64,000 nt of DNA from Amoebophrya sp. A120 (taxonomy: Eukaryota > Sar > Dinophyceae > Syndiniales > Amoebophryaceae), in NCBI GenBank assembly GCA_905178155.1, contig CAJINV010000012.1, forward strand, positions 491,271-555,270, read 5' to 3'. The notes beneath the pieces were generated by a model. The model was not told where the DNA came from. It saw only the letters and a program-made list of their open reading frames with translations, and searched no databases. The translations under genes were made by a program, and so were the position numbers. This document shows, piece after piece, positions 25,501 through 35,137 of the stretch. The stretch's first letter is position 1; the number at the start of each line of letters is the position of its first letter.

Positions 25501-26100
25501 CTCGATCTTACTGTCCAGGGCGGTCTGCATGGTGGTGACGGAAGTTTTGATGTTCTTCTCCTTCACGTTCATCATCTCCTCCAGGGCCTTGTGCGAGGCC
25601 TCCACCTGCTTCTCGACCCCAGCGATGCGCTCCTCCACCTTGCCCTCCAGGGCCTGGACCCGGAGCTGCTGCGCCTCAACATCCTCCTTCCTCTTCCTTT
25701 CCATCTTGTCGCAGCGCTCCGTCATTTTCCTGGCCTCGTCCTGGAGGTCGCGCTTCATGTCGGACTTGAACAACTGCAGGTCTTGCACTGTCACTGTGCC
25801 CGGCGCTGGGCGGGCAGGGTCCACCCTGACCTCGCCGCAGCAGTCGTGCCCGTTAAACTGGGTGATTATAAACGTCACCCCAGCTCCGTTGCTGGGCCTC
25901 GCGCTCTCCTGGCTGAGTTCGTTCTTGTGGAAGAAGATGGGTTTGTGGAAGACTCGCTTGAGCGTCCATTCGTCCGCCGAACAGTTCAGCCCCTTCTTCC
26001 AGTCGGAGAACTCCATCGTCTTCTTCGGCTCGATTTTCCCTGTTCCCCTGCCCTCGTAGTACTTGGAGATGAATCCACTACATTTTCGCTATGCACACCT
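19591..26100 (-). mobile_element. Non-LTR (LINE-type) retrotransposon, ends approximate
   Basis: A GC-rich block in AT-rich surroundings, built round one intact 6-kb ORF with endonuclease and reverse transcriptase motifs. There are no long terminal repeats. In the minus orientation the sequence beyond the stop runs to a short AATTTG-like repeat at about 19594-19620, a possible 3' tail. I could not find target-site duplications, so both ends are estimates. It lies in the same orientation as the host genes. Confidence 0.7.
19939..26016 (-). CDS. LINE-type polyprotein: endonuclease, reverse transcriptase, AP2-like C-terminus
   Basis: One uninterrupted ORF of 2025 codons from the ATG at 26014-26016. 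In order: an N-terminal region with a long coiled coil (about 90-260); a very basic Arg/Lys run and a hydrophobic stretch (about 265-310); an acidic linker; an endonuclease/exonuclease/phosphatase domain with the expected Asn (HNSRGL, ~491), Glu (LLSEVLY, ~529), Tyr (SAYGPA, ~607), Asp (YVDNAG, ~729), RELDYVYIP (~815) and SDH (~838); and a reverse transcriptase with GGFRPGFQTGE (~1175), the first Asp in FIEADVRKAYPS (~1221), GEGDLRSP and the catalytic FADDT (~1356). The C-terminal part has a CSCDEC cluster (~1866) and, at about 1947-2003, a block resembling an AP2 DNA-binding domain (GVTYDAPRGKLVARARV ... YATAEEAIEAAVEAR). All catalytic residues I can place are present and no stop interrupts the ORF, so the copy may be recent. 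No introners lie in it. Confidence 0.85.
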   Translation of the reverse strand: MEFSDWKKGLNCSADEWTLKRVFHKPIFFHKNELSQESARPSNGAGVTFIITQFNGHDCCGEVRVDPARPAPGTVTVQDLQLFKSDMKRDLQDEARKMTERCDKMERKRKEDVEAQQLRVQALEGKVEERIAGVEKQVEASHKALEEMMNVKEKNIKTSVTTMQTALDSKIEAKHSSMKKRLDDSLKAHQADTISAFRDIMGEGIGDIKKFMHSDEYLHKVNQAQAELTQRSQGEEDEGSRVVVVSGRRRRRRKRRKKKHVSAQSKLAASASSSLTGNWSFTKIIFSLMLLLRSASAIGGLFHTDANDEFTDLTEMSTPSSGEPSDASDFLLGEGDTTEQSSPTVGSAPDVDNIAAPPTIADAEAPTPPAGETATAAVMRNDVEQTHVSEILDDDPQPHLRGEDEYEKTSRLDDHEDDIETLRKILTAENDDNTNNENNNESATGAAGGDHELTPSGEYDVFDEGWASKKKRRRRRRGGKQTHKEVVVVTHNSRGLGECNRLQEHLRQLRDLHEPPRRHPGAPVGAALLSEVLYVPSRLGATKPGPSAVVRQRAAGDACDVFLSNGAGIAIYDAEWRRHISRGEYEVFGGDRVVGLRLPLVSLVSAYGPALGGNSNAVAAAGAQKKESVPGSKKDVLTKARPKAKAKQKPRPKGTAATKKTRKTAASGKKAPQTADGPTAAEQRRRDEANWAQFVETLGDTLQWARRIPRGHSGPLKGQPGNRELMLYVDNAGVVGDAESRRRRGYRGLTTGRFGLTETSNRGVEMLRLADEFRLVCGNSLHVQPRGESNYTGIEYAPCRATHFNTRLGRWRELDYVYIPACSAQNVLSIATVDLGLDSDHYNKLIRWRVERKWQHKNTARKRRDKKRAEEAGDFDEEPVPWWRATDSARYDFSRQVQTSLEESAAEGALTLGAVARTLREHSGILKGSALQQLHEYNRSRDVARQREINDAVRKLMRRIRAARTKAGENVEVLQDQLARLMEERAAFLATQTSTFNVEENIRKQRFLKAQKRIFAFDPNEAARHFCRVAENPTTPRLDLIRRSVAPFPPEVVKELLRPFTAQELYASVHSRKNSNQTDGFHDRIQFWKALDIAAWEAILPAVNAEFLEGFQVLEADPERLAAATVVPRPKPGQGYDVIGDHRGIVNKTIVSKVIAGALATRFHTAAEQHGILTASQGGFRPGFQTGELIYCVRRLIEDVRRTRGICSDEYRALVFIEADVRKAYPSFCISVYEEMLDALGLEGTHFKETEVRFHLCTRYRVATPAGRSDEYRLTSGFGEGDLRSPTHFATSYDVCICIYRGILEKLARGTDRYGAKLWAPRARFALPDATRDTLAQAVAGSATLGKDSLQEVRFADDTAFPAPAPEAIIADAAWTVMGGVTGVNANRTKYLLSMLSAPELTAATRYLGNWLCLERDLTVRKQRMSWALTELASLGGAAESGTDLVVNLVCRIRSRGSFGCETRPWSGTEIDSLQKYENDALLMLTGFRRWQLKSLHLPLCRLRRLHRVEPLGSFFRYMQLSFCGHLIRLPRDRLARRSLFGAYGIGTLPRLEYEWLVAPRQGSDAESLWKQCKKSLAVVCGAEPSDAVMLALASCRPLWRTIITEARIAITISDYSADAECTPELRTEAQSYWVSHLTKENLGQSPRADLRSFRTWYDTQSSAGIPWTNGGRQLTSALAEVEADLLTPYRCKGAPACDFRSTLAPSPARSVGLEPHYDCRPLKQQDLSPDPGTADVLAHELHCRHAQCALRRRWPATQIEDGDIDVCKEVKDAALASVGEKDKDGNPTTLARLLDFVGTQRIVDIIDSPAPPCDDVQQQYASIVREVLDFPCFVVSPTLADADLYLQGDLSPRDYDWRVTGIECSCDECRPEPRLPPKRLGSLRLAFVHMRKIQQRETEARFRACFPQPEAVQPSAQKPLKRKKHTEDPPRVKQALEFQGASKALPVGVTYDAPRGKLVARARVKVPGEEEPYPLSRTIHPELYATAEEAIEAAVEARAELIANPSADVERIRALRQRRQLASA

Positions 26101-26578
26101 TCCCGCCCAAAGAACGCAGTTTTTACATGGCGGAAACAAACCGGACATCATTTTTCACGCCACCAGTCCACAAGAACTCGAACACCTTTATTACCTGCTT
26201 TTTGTTTATTGTAAACAGTTGTAGCCTTCGTTGTAACAGACGGCTTGATAGTTCTTTTTTTTCATTCCCCTTCCATAAGGCACCTCAATCTTCAAAAGCA
26301 AGATGCAATCCCAATTTTCATTGTTCAAACATTACTCCTGTCTAAATACTTTCACTTGTGGTCTACTAGCCATTCTGTTGCGGCCATGATTAAAGTCGTG
26401 TTCCAAATCGAGTTCTACTTCCACGCTTTCTACAACCAGCATACTATGCTAGAGTTGCTATATGTTTTTTCATTTCAATGTTCTTTCGGAATAGGGGATT
26501 GAGTTGAAGTTCTTGTCGCTGGGTACTATACTTGTTGTTCATTCGCATTTCACAGATGAACGTCCCGAGTTCTTAGTC
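26101..26578. other. Intergenic region
   Basis: AT-rich gap between the 5' side of the retrotransposon and the stop codon of the acetyltransferase gene. No ORF or repeat that I can support. Confidence 0.5.
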
Positions 26579-27613
26579 TCACTCCATCGAGAGCGAATAC
26601 TTCACCCCGTGTTTCCCCTTTCCGTAGTAGTCCTTCCACTGGCCAAAAGCCTCGAAGCCGTAGGACTCGTAGAACCGGCACACGTGGTCCCACTCTTTGC
26701 AAGTTTCCAGCCGGACTTCAATGATAGGCTTCGCGCATGATGACACAGATGTTGTCGAGCCGAGAGCAGGAGCAGCTCCGAGATGATTTATTATCGCCTC
26801 TGACCTCTTCCCGTTCTTCCTCAAATGCGCCAAAAAATCGTTGAAAAGCTTCCGGCCCAGAAATTTGCACTGGTAGTCCGGATGGATCCCGAAGTTTCCG
26901 ACGGAGTAGTAGTAGTGGAAAGCGTTGTTGTCCTGCTTCGATCCACCATTGCTTCCTCTGTTGTTCTTTGTCTTGCGCGTACTAGTATCAAAAGTGTTCC
27001 TCCTGCTTTTTTTCCCTTGCTGGTTCCTCGTCTCCACGACCTGAATCTTTTTCGCTTCCTGCTTGATCACCGGCTTAAACCTCCCACTGTATCTCACCGG
27101 CTCCGGAATCTTCAATTTTTCCGCGGCGAGCCTCTCTACTTTTTTCCTTTTCTCCCGAAAAGACGCTCTCTGATACTGTGCGGTCTGTAACAGTTCCGCC
27201 AGCAAATAGCCGACGACTTTGTCTTCTTTCTCACCAGCTTCTGCTGGATCAATGACAACAAAACTGGCCCCGCGGTTGAAGCCGCAGTGGTTGTTCACGA
27301 GTTTACCCTTGTCCAAGTAGTGCTTCAGTTCCCACTTCGCGCAGGCATTCTTCTTGTCGAAAAGTCTTTGCTCCAGTTGGTAGATTTGTTGCAGGTGGTC
27401 TTCTGTCGTAGCCGGAATGATTTTGAAATTTTTCGTCACTTGGTCAATTTGTTTTCTCCGGTCTTTCTGCTGCTTGATGGCGGATTTCAGGTCTTGCTTG
27501 AAGGTGGTCGTTGGTCTTGTTGTCTCGGTTGCCGGTCTACCCGCAGCAGCTGCGGAAGCTCGCGGCTCTTGTTCGCAGCTTTTGCTCCGCTTAGTCGCCG
27601 CGGTTGTGGTCAT
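26579..27613 (-). CDS. GNAT-family N-acetyltransferase, single exon, 344 residues
   Basis: Likely transfers an acetyl group from acetyl-CoA to an amine or protein substrate. The ATG at 27611-27613 starts a basic, Ala/Thr-rich leader. The fold begins near residue 60 (FKIIPATTEDHLQQIYQLEQ, typical of GNAT beta-1/alpha-1). The acetyl-CoA pyrophosphate loop is seen as GIHPDYQCKFLGRKLFNDFL (about 238-257), a Q/R-x-x-G-x-G/A variant in which the last glycine is replaced by Arg. The C-terminal FYESYGFEAFGQW matches the usual final strand region. A Lys/Arg-rich insertion of about 80 residues splits the sheet before motif A. This is the only gene in the window with no intron. Substrate unknown. Confidence 0.8.
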   Translation of the reverse strand: MTTTAATKRSKSCEQEPRASAAAAGRPATETTRPTTTFKQDLKSAIKQQKDRRKQIDQVTKNFKIIPATTEDHLQQIYQLEQRLFDKKNACAKWELKHYLDKGKLVNNHCGFNRGASFVVIDPAEAGEKEDKVVGYLLAELLQTAQYQRASFREKRKKVERLAAEKLKIPEPVRYSGRFKPVIKQEAKKIQVVETRNQQGKKSRRNTFDTSTRKTKNNRGSNGGSKQDNNAFHYYYSVGNFGIHPDYQCKFLGRKLFNDFLAHLRKNGKRSEAIINHLGAAPALGSTTSVSSCAKPIIEVRLETCKEWDHVCRFYESYGFEAFGQWKDYYGKGKHGVKYSLSME

Positions 27614-30600
27614 TTTGTCGCTTAGTTATGTTGTGCTTACTGTAGCAACAAAATTTCGACAATGTTGCAAAAGATGTTGTACGCTTCAATAAAGTGAAAG
27701 CTGTTGTTGAAATTTTTTCCAGTGCAAGAGTTAGAGGCCCTAGACGCTATCCATAAACGTATACAGTAGAAACAGAAATCCGATAAACAGCACTGCTTTT
27801 ATTCTAGCGAATACAAGATAGATCAGAACTCTGCAGCTTGCTAAAGAGCATGAAAGCTCCCTGTAGGTTTTATCATGGAATGGAGGCTCATTAGGTTTAG
27901 GACTCACGTGCGGGTGCACCCGGTTCAAAGCGGAATGATCAGCACGATTTCTCGCAGCAAAACAAGAGGAATTTGATCTTCAACTCGATCATCATCTCTT
28001 TTCGGTTTCAGGATCGCAACAGATGACCAACTTTGGCTGATCCATTTTGCACTCGATCTATTACATGGATCTTGTCAGTGGATCCAACTTCGTTTTTTTT
28101 CACCGGCTTTCAAGTCAGATCCTGATTTTACGGATCTGTTTCTCTTTCAGCTCCACACCGATTGATACAACGAACATACAAAATCATTCTCTCCGGCTCT
28201 TTTCTGTGGATTTCGACTTTTTTATCCAATTTCGCATCCTTCTCGGTAGACTGATTCCCCTACCTTGGTTCTCATCTTGTTACCTCAACATACGATGCAG
28301 AAAAGTGCTAGCAAAACGGCCAGCGAGGTTTGTCATTTTTTTCAAAGGTCCCGCAAGTTTACGAATTATCGCAACCGCCTCTCTTGTTGTGTGAAAGATA
28401 AATTCGTCGGGAGGAAATTTGCAGAATGCAGTGTTAGAACGCATAACAGAATAAATTTGCTGGCAACGCTCTAACTGGAGGATAAAATGCAAAAAAAAGT
28501 AAAAGCAAAAAAAGAAGCAGTAGATCAATAGTGGTGAAACGGAGGAAAACTCATCACAGTCAACATTTGGACAGTAGAGTTATACGAACGAAAAGCAAAA
28601 ACTGACGAAATTAAGGAGGGACTTTAGCTTATTCTTCTTCCTATACGCATTTATTTTGTGATACGGTAGCTGAAGACACGCTCCGTTCTTGTTTATTTTC
28701 GGATTCGATCTAGTACAACAGCCATCAAGCAGCGAGCTCGCAAAGTTGAGTCAAAACTAGTACGCCAAAGTGAAACTTGCAAGCAGGACCGGGAAGAAAG
28801 AAAACATTAAGAAAACCAAGTGACACAAACTACGCGGTACGGTCGATAGGCAGAGTAGAAGCAAAACTAGTACAGTGTGGCTTTCTATATACTGACGTCG
28901 GATACGCTTTTTGTTTTTAAAAAGCACAGATGAAATAGTACGGACGGGAAGATAAACACTACTTACAAACACTGATCGAAGACGAACTACTACGAAAACA
29001 ATCTTTTCTATTTTTGGAACAGGTGAGGTGAGTTGTGCTAGCCCCGTCGGCGCTCTTCTTCGCAGCCACGAGAGACAATACAGAGCTTAACAAGACCACC
29101 GGAGCTTCTTCAAGAGGCAGCTCCGTATGGAGGTGTTGTGATGAACCTCTATCTTTTCTTGCTCGCTCTGCAAGCGCCACGATAATTATCCCCCTACTTC
29201 GGTGGAAGACGAAGATGATTATAATTCTTAGGGTTTCTTCTTGCCTTGCTTGCCGAAATAGAACCGAGCCTAGTAGTTATAGTAGTCCGGAGGTGGGATA
29301 ATTATACTAAGGCTCTACGTTGCGTGACGCTGATGCGATCTTGATGATGCGACGTTGCCTGAGGTTATCATAGCAGGCTGCGTCACAACTCCTGCGCTTA
29401 TCATACACCAAACCCCCGCACTTGCGCGACGACCACAACTAATCTTGAGATTGCTTTGTCGCTTGCTTTTGTGGGGGCTCGCTCTAGAGAGTTTGTGAGA
29501 AAAAAAATTAAAAGCGTAGTTCGGGCGTGTCGCTTTAGCAAGCTTTTGATGCCACAACATAATCTAGAAGTGCTCCAATCCCCCCTTTCTTTCAATCACA
29601 ATCACTGCCGCGGAAAACTTCTTTCCGATTTGGGCCAGTGAATAGGAAGTGAGTGAAAGGAAAACGACTGGAAGATCGCCGGATGCAGTGGTTGAAGTTG
29701 TATTGCATGTTAAACATGCAAGACTGCGAGTTGCTTTTCGATTAGTAATGCTGTCGATCGCTGCTCGAGCTCGTTGTCGTTCAACAGCACCCGACACAGA
29801 TCCCCTCCTTTCACTTGGGATGCAAGCGGCACTGACACTGTCGCCGGAGAGAATAAAGAGAGGCAATTACTACGTAAAAAATAAATGTAGGAAAAGGAGT
29901 ACGGTGGTAAAGATGGGGAGATTATAGTTGATGTGAAGAGCATGAAGTGTCGTGGATATTCCAGGGAAATAAGGGATGTTGAATAGATCTTGTGTGATTT
30001 ATTTCGCGTACAACCGCCGGCTCTACTGCTGCAAACAACTTACCTCTTGTTTTCTGTTCCTAGTCGTGTGTAGATCCGATCGTTTTCATAAGTAGCCGAA
30101 CTTCGAGCTGTTTGCTTGGTGTGCCGTGATAGAATTTTTGCCCACTTGCGAAACAGAGTGTACTAGAGTTGTTGCAGCAATAAGTTGTATCTCTCCTACT
30201 TTCGATAAATACCCACTAAAACGACCAAGGACATATCTCTTCTGCAGGCATCACCAGCTCCATCTTTACATAGTAAAGTTCTATCCTCTCTCAGAAGCTG
30301 TGATGCCTCGTTTGTAGCCTTGTGCCGCCACGTAACTCAAGGAAAACCTACCGCTGCGTCTCATGTCAACATCCCAAGAGCTGCAATAGCTTTTACTTGA
30401 GGAACTGTGCTGCTTTATTTTGTTTATTTAAGTAGAAAACGATAGCAAATTGATGATGCCATTGGGATTTGCATTTTGTGTTGATGAAAACTACATATAA
30501 CAAAACGAGAAATTCTAGCAAGCTTTTTGAGAAGTAAAAAACTAGGAGTGCGCTGCTCTAAGACAGTGCGGCCGGGTAAGAAAGTCTTACCAGCGCTGCA

Positions 30601-30952
30601 CTGCTTTTTGGTGTAGACTTTTAGAAAAACGAGAAAACTTCTTTATGGAACGATTTTGTCAAAAGAAAAAAAGAGTTTAGATAGATGTCATGAGAGATGA
30701 CATTTTTGTCATAGTTGATTCGTATAATTTGGTGAAACTAAAATTTTGCCGATGCAGAGCAATAAACGCATGATGTTGAGAAGTGTGTGAAGGAGGATAA
30801 ATCTCCTTTCGCCTCACCCTGCTTCCCCGATGGCGTGTGGTTTTCATCGAATTCAGCCCCCACTTCCCAAAGAAGACGAGAGCAGAACCTCATCTGAAAT
30901 AACTCGATCCTGTTGCACGACGACCATCGTATTTATTTTCAACATCTTCCGT
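27614..30952. other. 3.3-kb AT-rich gene desert
   Basis: Short ORFs occur on both strands but none has recognisable composition, length or homology. There are no introner-like elements and few repeats. It contains one hairpin (30564-30604). It should include the upstream region of the acetyltransferase gene and the 3' end of the tail-anchored coiled-coil gene. Confidence 0.6.
30564..30604. other. Hairpin with interrupted stem
   Basis: GGTAAGA / TCTTACC close a 3-nt loop. Further out CAGTGC pairs with the GCACTG-type outer arm, with an internal loop between, and a T-run follows. It lies about 350 nt past the stop of the tail-anchored gene, comparable to the 1762-1783 hairpin. It could be an mRNA 3'-end structure, a small RNA or chance. 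Confidence 0.3.
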
Positions 30953-33900
30953 TTATCGCTGCCTCAGCACCTCGCCAGTCTCGGTCAAGGCCAGCATGCC
31001 GCACACAATCAGCACCACCGAGGAGATGACCGCCGGCTTGTTCTTCGCCAGAAATTTCCGCGCCTTCTGTAGCATCTGCTTCGGGAGCAACGGCTGTTTC
31101 TCCTCGTTCGCGTTCTCGTACACTTTCTTCTGCTGCTGCAGTGCCCGGGACGCGAGAGAGTTATCCCGATTGCTGTTCCCTGCTTTACTATTACCGGTTT
31201 GACTGCTTTTGCCACCCTGCTTGGCGGCTTTCTCCAACTTCTCCCGCTTCTTCTTCTCGGCGCGGAATTCCCGATCTAACTGGTCGATCTTGGAGGTAAG
31301 CTGCTCCTTGGCCTGCTTCTCCTTCTCGAGCTCCAGCTGGACGCGTTTCTGTTTTTTTTGTTTCGAAATATATGGTTTTGGTTGTCGTATATGCTATACA
31401 AATCGTAATCGGCACCTTCATGCAACGATTTGCATGACAAAATTTTTGCTATGCGGAAATAAACTGCATTGCAAATGTCGCATTATACCAGCTCCGCCTC
31501 CTGGTCCATTTTCATCTTCTGTTGCGGCGACACTTCCTCAACCACTGCCTTCTTGCCCTTCTTCTTCTTGCCGCTTGACGGAGCAGACGACTGGGACGAA
31601 TTGTATGCTGTGCAAAAGTATCGTACTCGTAGTAATCGTAATTATGCATGACAAGTCGCCTTCCTAAGCTAGAACAGCATGACAAATTCCATTTGCCATG
31701 CTAAGGAAATTTGTAATGCGATTTATACTAGTACGATACTTTTGCATTTCATAAATTGTTCGCCGCGTTTAAAGCGTGCTCGATTTTCTCCGCGTACAAG
31801 GCATTCGTGTTCCAGGATGACTCTTCCAAATCCGCGATTTGGGATTTGATCTCCTCTACTCGCTTCTCGTTTTCCTTCGTGTTTTGTCGCGACTTCTCGA
31901 TCTCGGCGAGAATGGTGTCTTTTTTCGTGCTGTAGGACTCGGACACGACGGCGTGGTCGTTCAGGATCTGTGATAGAGGGTTTGGATTGGTTTTGTCATG
32001 CGATAAATCGTACATAAGAGTAAGACAGTGAGTGTGGCAGCGGCGGAATTTTTCTGAGAAATTTCTCATGCAGAACAAGCAGTAGGAAACATATTTGTCA
32101 TGCTTACAATCAACTATATACCTTCTGGTGCAAAGTCTCGGCATCAGCGAGCTCCTTGTCAGCCTGGCCTGAAGTAAATTCCAGCTGCTTCACGGCCATT
32201 GTTTCGGTTTCCTTGTTCTGTAATGATTTTTATGAAATTTGTGTTGCGAAAACAGCAGCATATTTTCATTTTGTCATGCTGACCTCGCTGAACGAAGAAA
32301 ATTTCATGGTTCTTTTACTATACGTAATTTTATTGCATTAGCATTACAAATGCCAGAAACTACTTCTATACCTTTCGAAGCTCGTCCAGGATGTTCTCCA
32401 GCTTCAATTCTTGCAGCTGGGCAATTTTCCGATCGGACTCCACCTTTACTCGCGAAAGCTCCTTTATCACAGGAAAAAAGTGTTTCACTGTAGGGATTTT
32501 GCAAGCTTTGCATCACAAGTTCGTTCCGCATGACAGAGAAAATTTGCCATGCGAGGTTCCTGAGAGAAAACACAGCGAGAAATCAATTGTCTTGCATGTG
32601 TAGCAAGACAAACACTTCTACAGATGCATTCTCTGCATTACAAGTTTACAGTGAAACAGTTTTTTCTTTGCATATCCTTCTTCAGAAAAGCGCTGTCCTC
32701 TCGTGCGCGGGTGAGCTGTTTTGGTGAATTCGTGTTGTATGCTGGGAGCAGAAACTTAAACATTCAACAACTCGTTGATCAGAATCAGTTTCGAGTAAAT
32801 ACGTCATGCTCATTTTCTGTGACAAGAAAAACTGCAAAACTGGTACCTTTTTAGTGTATTCCGCTTGGGCGCTTGCAAGCTCCTCCTTCTTTTGCTTCAC
32901 GTCGGCTTCCAGAGAGGCTAAATTGCTCTCCACAGCCGCAAGAGACTCTGAGCACTCCGTCCAGTTGTCTCGGGCCTGACAAAATGAGAAATTTTCAGTT
33001 TGTCTTTGTGGTGGATCATGCGTTTGCATTTAAAACTCCAGGCATGCAACTCGCTAGTACGCCAACGATACTATAGAAGCTGGTGGTGGAGGTATCTGCC
33101 ATGCGCAAGTAGAATTGTTGCAAGAACTGTTGCAAGTAGCACTGTTGCAAGTAGAACTGTTGCAAGAATTTGTCCTGCAAGATGAAAAATATACCAGAGA
33201 ATGCTCCTGTCTTAACTCTTCGAGCTGTTTCGCCAGCTGAATTTTCGATTCCGTAGCATCCTTCTTGAAATCCGCAAGCTTCTTTTCAAAAGCGCTCTTC
33301 TCGCTGGACATCGATTCCTCCAGCTCCTTGGCCTGGGCGATCTGTTTTGGAGGTTTTTTGCATTTTTATACACATTGGCACAAATCTTGTTCAATGAACG
33401 CGGCATTTTCTACCGTCTACTACACCACCGCGAGTAACCATATCCACGATGTAATGCTGACCCGTAAAATACAATCCTCACGACACCATCGTGTGTATAT
33501 GTTATTCAGCATGGTGTAAGTAATTCTCACGAAAAGAATGCAAAACAGGCCTGTAAGCTATATACCAGTCCATCCTTTTTCGTTTTCATCGTTTCTGTTT
33601 TATCCGCCAGCCTTGTTTCCGCTGATTCTTTCGATGACTTAGCCTTGTCCAATTCGGTTTGCAGCTTCTGGATAATCTTCAGGGTCGCCTTGGAGCTCTG
33701 ATCCTTCTCCGCGGAGACCACCAAACTTCCGGCCTGCGTGCACTTTCGCTCGGCCTCGATTTTTTCGTCTTTGAGCTTCTGTAGCTCCTGCTCGAGCTGC
33801 TTGGTGAGTTCCTTATCCTTCTGGGCTTTTTCCACCTGATATGAGAGTGCACAACTCCCCCTCCCCCTCATTTGTCTGGCATAAACAGCAATACAAGCGT

Positions 33901-34390
33901 CGGCAAGAATGCAGTTTTTGCATGACAAATTCACCCACTATTGTAGTGCTGCTTGACGGTCCAGAACTTGTCATGCAAAAAGTGCCAAGGGGCAAAGGGT
34001 GGAGTCGGTATTATGCATTACAAATGAGGGGGGGAGTTGTGTAGTCTCATACCTGGTCCTTTAAATCGGCCAGGGAATCGTCCAGGTCCTTTTGCTCCTG
34101 AGAAAGTTATTTTTGTATGATCTTTTAGATATCATGACGATTTCTTCAGCAAGACAAGTTCGTATCAAAAAGAGTTATGATACGTCAGAACCAGCCTGCA
34201 CTTGCAGATCCAGATGCAAATCACGCATAACAAAAGATTTCTGTCATGCGAGTTGCACTTGTCAAGAAATCTTCCCGTTCTTTTCTAGTACCTTGGCAAA
34301 GCTCTCCTGCTGCTCATCCCACTCCGTCTGCATGAGGTTCAGCTTCTGCTGAACCGTGCTGGAATGATCTCCGTTCGCAACTGCCGCCAT
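30953..34390 (-). CDS. Tail-anchored coiled-coil protein, 544 residues
   Basis: Exons 34390-34292, 34097-34053, 33835-33566, 33341-33195, 32975-32847, 32715-32675, 32459-32372, 32217-32122, 31967-31754, 31598-31489 and 31348-30953 sum to 1635 nt (545 codons). Almost every exon is a whole number of codons. The protein is coiled coil nearly throughout (for example KLQTELDKAKSSKESAETRL), interrupted by a Lys-rich linker (SSGKKKKGKKAVVEEV). It ends in a basic stretch, a hydrophobic segment AVISSVVLIVCGMLAL (about 519-534) and a short TETGEVLRQR tail, which is the layout of a C-terminally anchored membrane protein such as a golgin-like tether. Three introns carry a 5-bp target repeat (elements 31604-31753, 32465-32674, 33840-34051); the rest are GT-AG with donors mostly GTAT. 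The function is not recognised; the tether role is inference from architecture. Confidence 0.8.
31604..31753. mobile_element. Introner, GCAAAAGTATCGTAC family
   Basis: 150 bp from TATGC to TCATA. Exact flanking repeat AATTG (31599-31603, 31754-31758). Removal reads NAANNSSQSS in the tail-anchored protein. Confidence 0.9.
32465..32674. mobile_element. Introner, GGAAAAAAGTGTTTCACTG family
   Basis: 210 bp from TATCAC to GCATA, inverted ends around AAAAGTGTTTCACTGTA / TACAGTGAAACAGTTTT. Exact flanking repeat TCCTT (32460-32464, 32675-32679). Removal reads FLKKELSRVK. In gene orientation the best splice register is GA-AG, not GT-AG. Confidence 0.85.
33840..34051. mobile_element. Introner, GCACAACTCCCCC family, with GT-AG splice sites made by the target repeat
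   Basis: 212 bp from TATGAG to TCATA, target copies CCTGA (33835-33839) and CCTGG (34052-34056). Read on the gene strand the junctions are CCAG^GTATGAG and CATATCAG^GTGG. The duplicated target gives the donor G and the acceptor AG, and the element gives the T of GT. Confidence 0.9.
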
Positions 34391-35137
34391 TTTCGATTAT
34401 AGAAAATGCTTCGTTCTTGTTTATTCTTGTCGTGCGAAAATCTGTTTCCAAAAATGAACAGACTCACAGACCGTTGGTACTTCTATGCGGTTCAGAGCCA
34501 AGTTTTATTTGTGCTTCAAAACAACACAATAAACTAGAGTCGTGGAGTATGTTTTTATGTCGCAAAATTTTTCGCAAACCGCGCTTCGACACGTTTTTGT
34601 TCAAAACTGCAGGCTACTTCACTACTCCAACCACTGTTGTCGCGCAGGTTGGTCTTCAGGCTCTGCTGTAGTTGGAAAAAGTCGCAGCGGAGGAGGTGGT
34701 GAAAAAATATCCGGTCGTCCGGTAGGTGAAAAAACTGGTGATAGAAATCTTCTTGTAAGGACAAAAAAACTTGCGAAAAGACAGATCACTAAACACCAGT
34801 GGAGACGACTACGCGGTAGTATGTGGTCGGGGCGACAAACACAAATATACACGTAAAAGAATATATATACGGTCCTTATCTACTTCATCAAGCAGGTATT
34901 ATACTTATAAGACGCTTGCTTATTGGCGGAGCGCGTATGTTATGGTCAACGTCAAACCGTCTTGATGCTGACGTGTGTATGATGCTGTGGTACGTATCAC
35001 GCCTACAACAACTTGACTGGAGACAAGTGAGTGTACTATGTGTGACTATTTGAATCAAAAAGTCGAAAGCGGAGTAAAACTTTCTTGAGTTTGACAAAAA
35101 CACCTATGTCACAACTTCTACGATGAAAATAATGTAT
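34391..35137. other. Intergenic region upstream of the tail-anchored gene
   Basis: AT-rich, with no supported ORF or repeat. Ends at the first copy of the 40-bp direct repeat. Confidence 0.5.

Noticed and set aside
28757-29301. Small ORFs in the gene desert
   Set aside because: Short, overlapping on both strands, unremarkable composition, no splice structure linking them.
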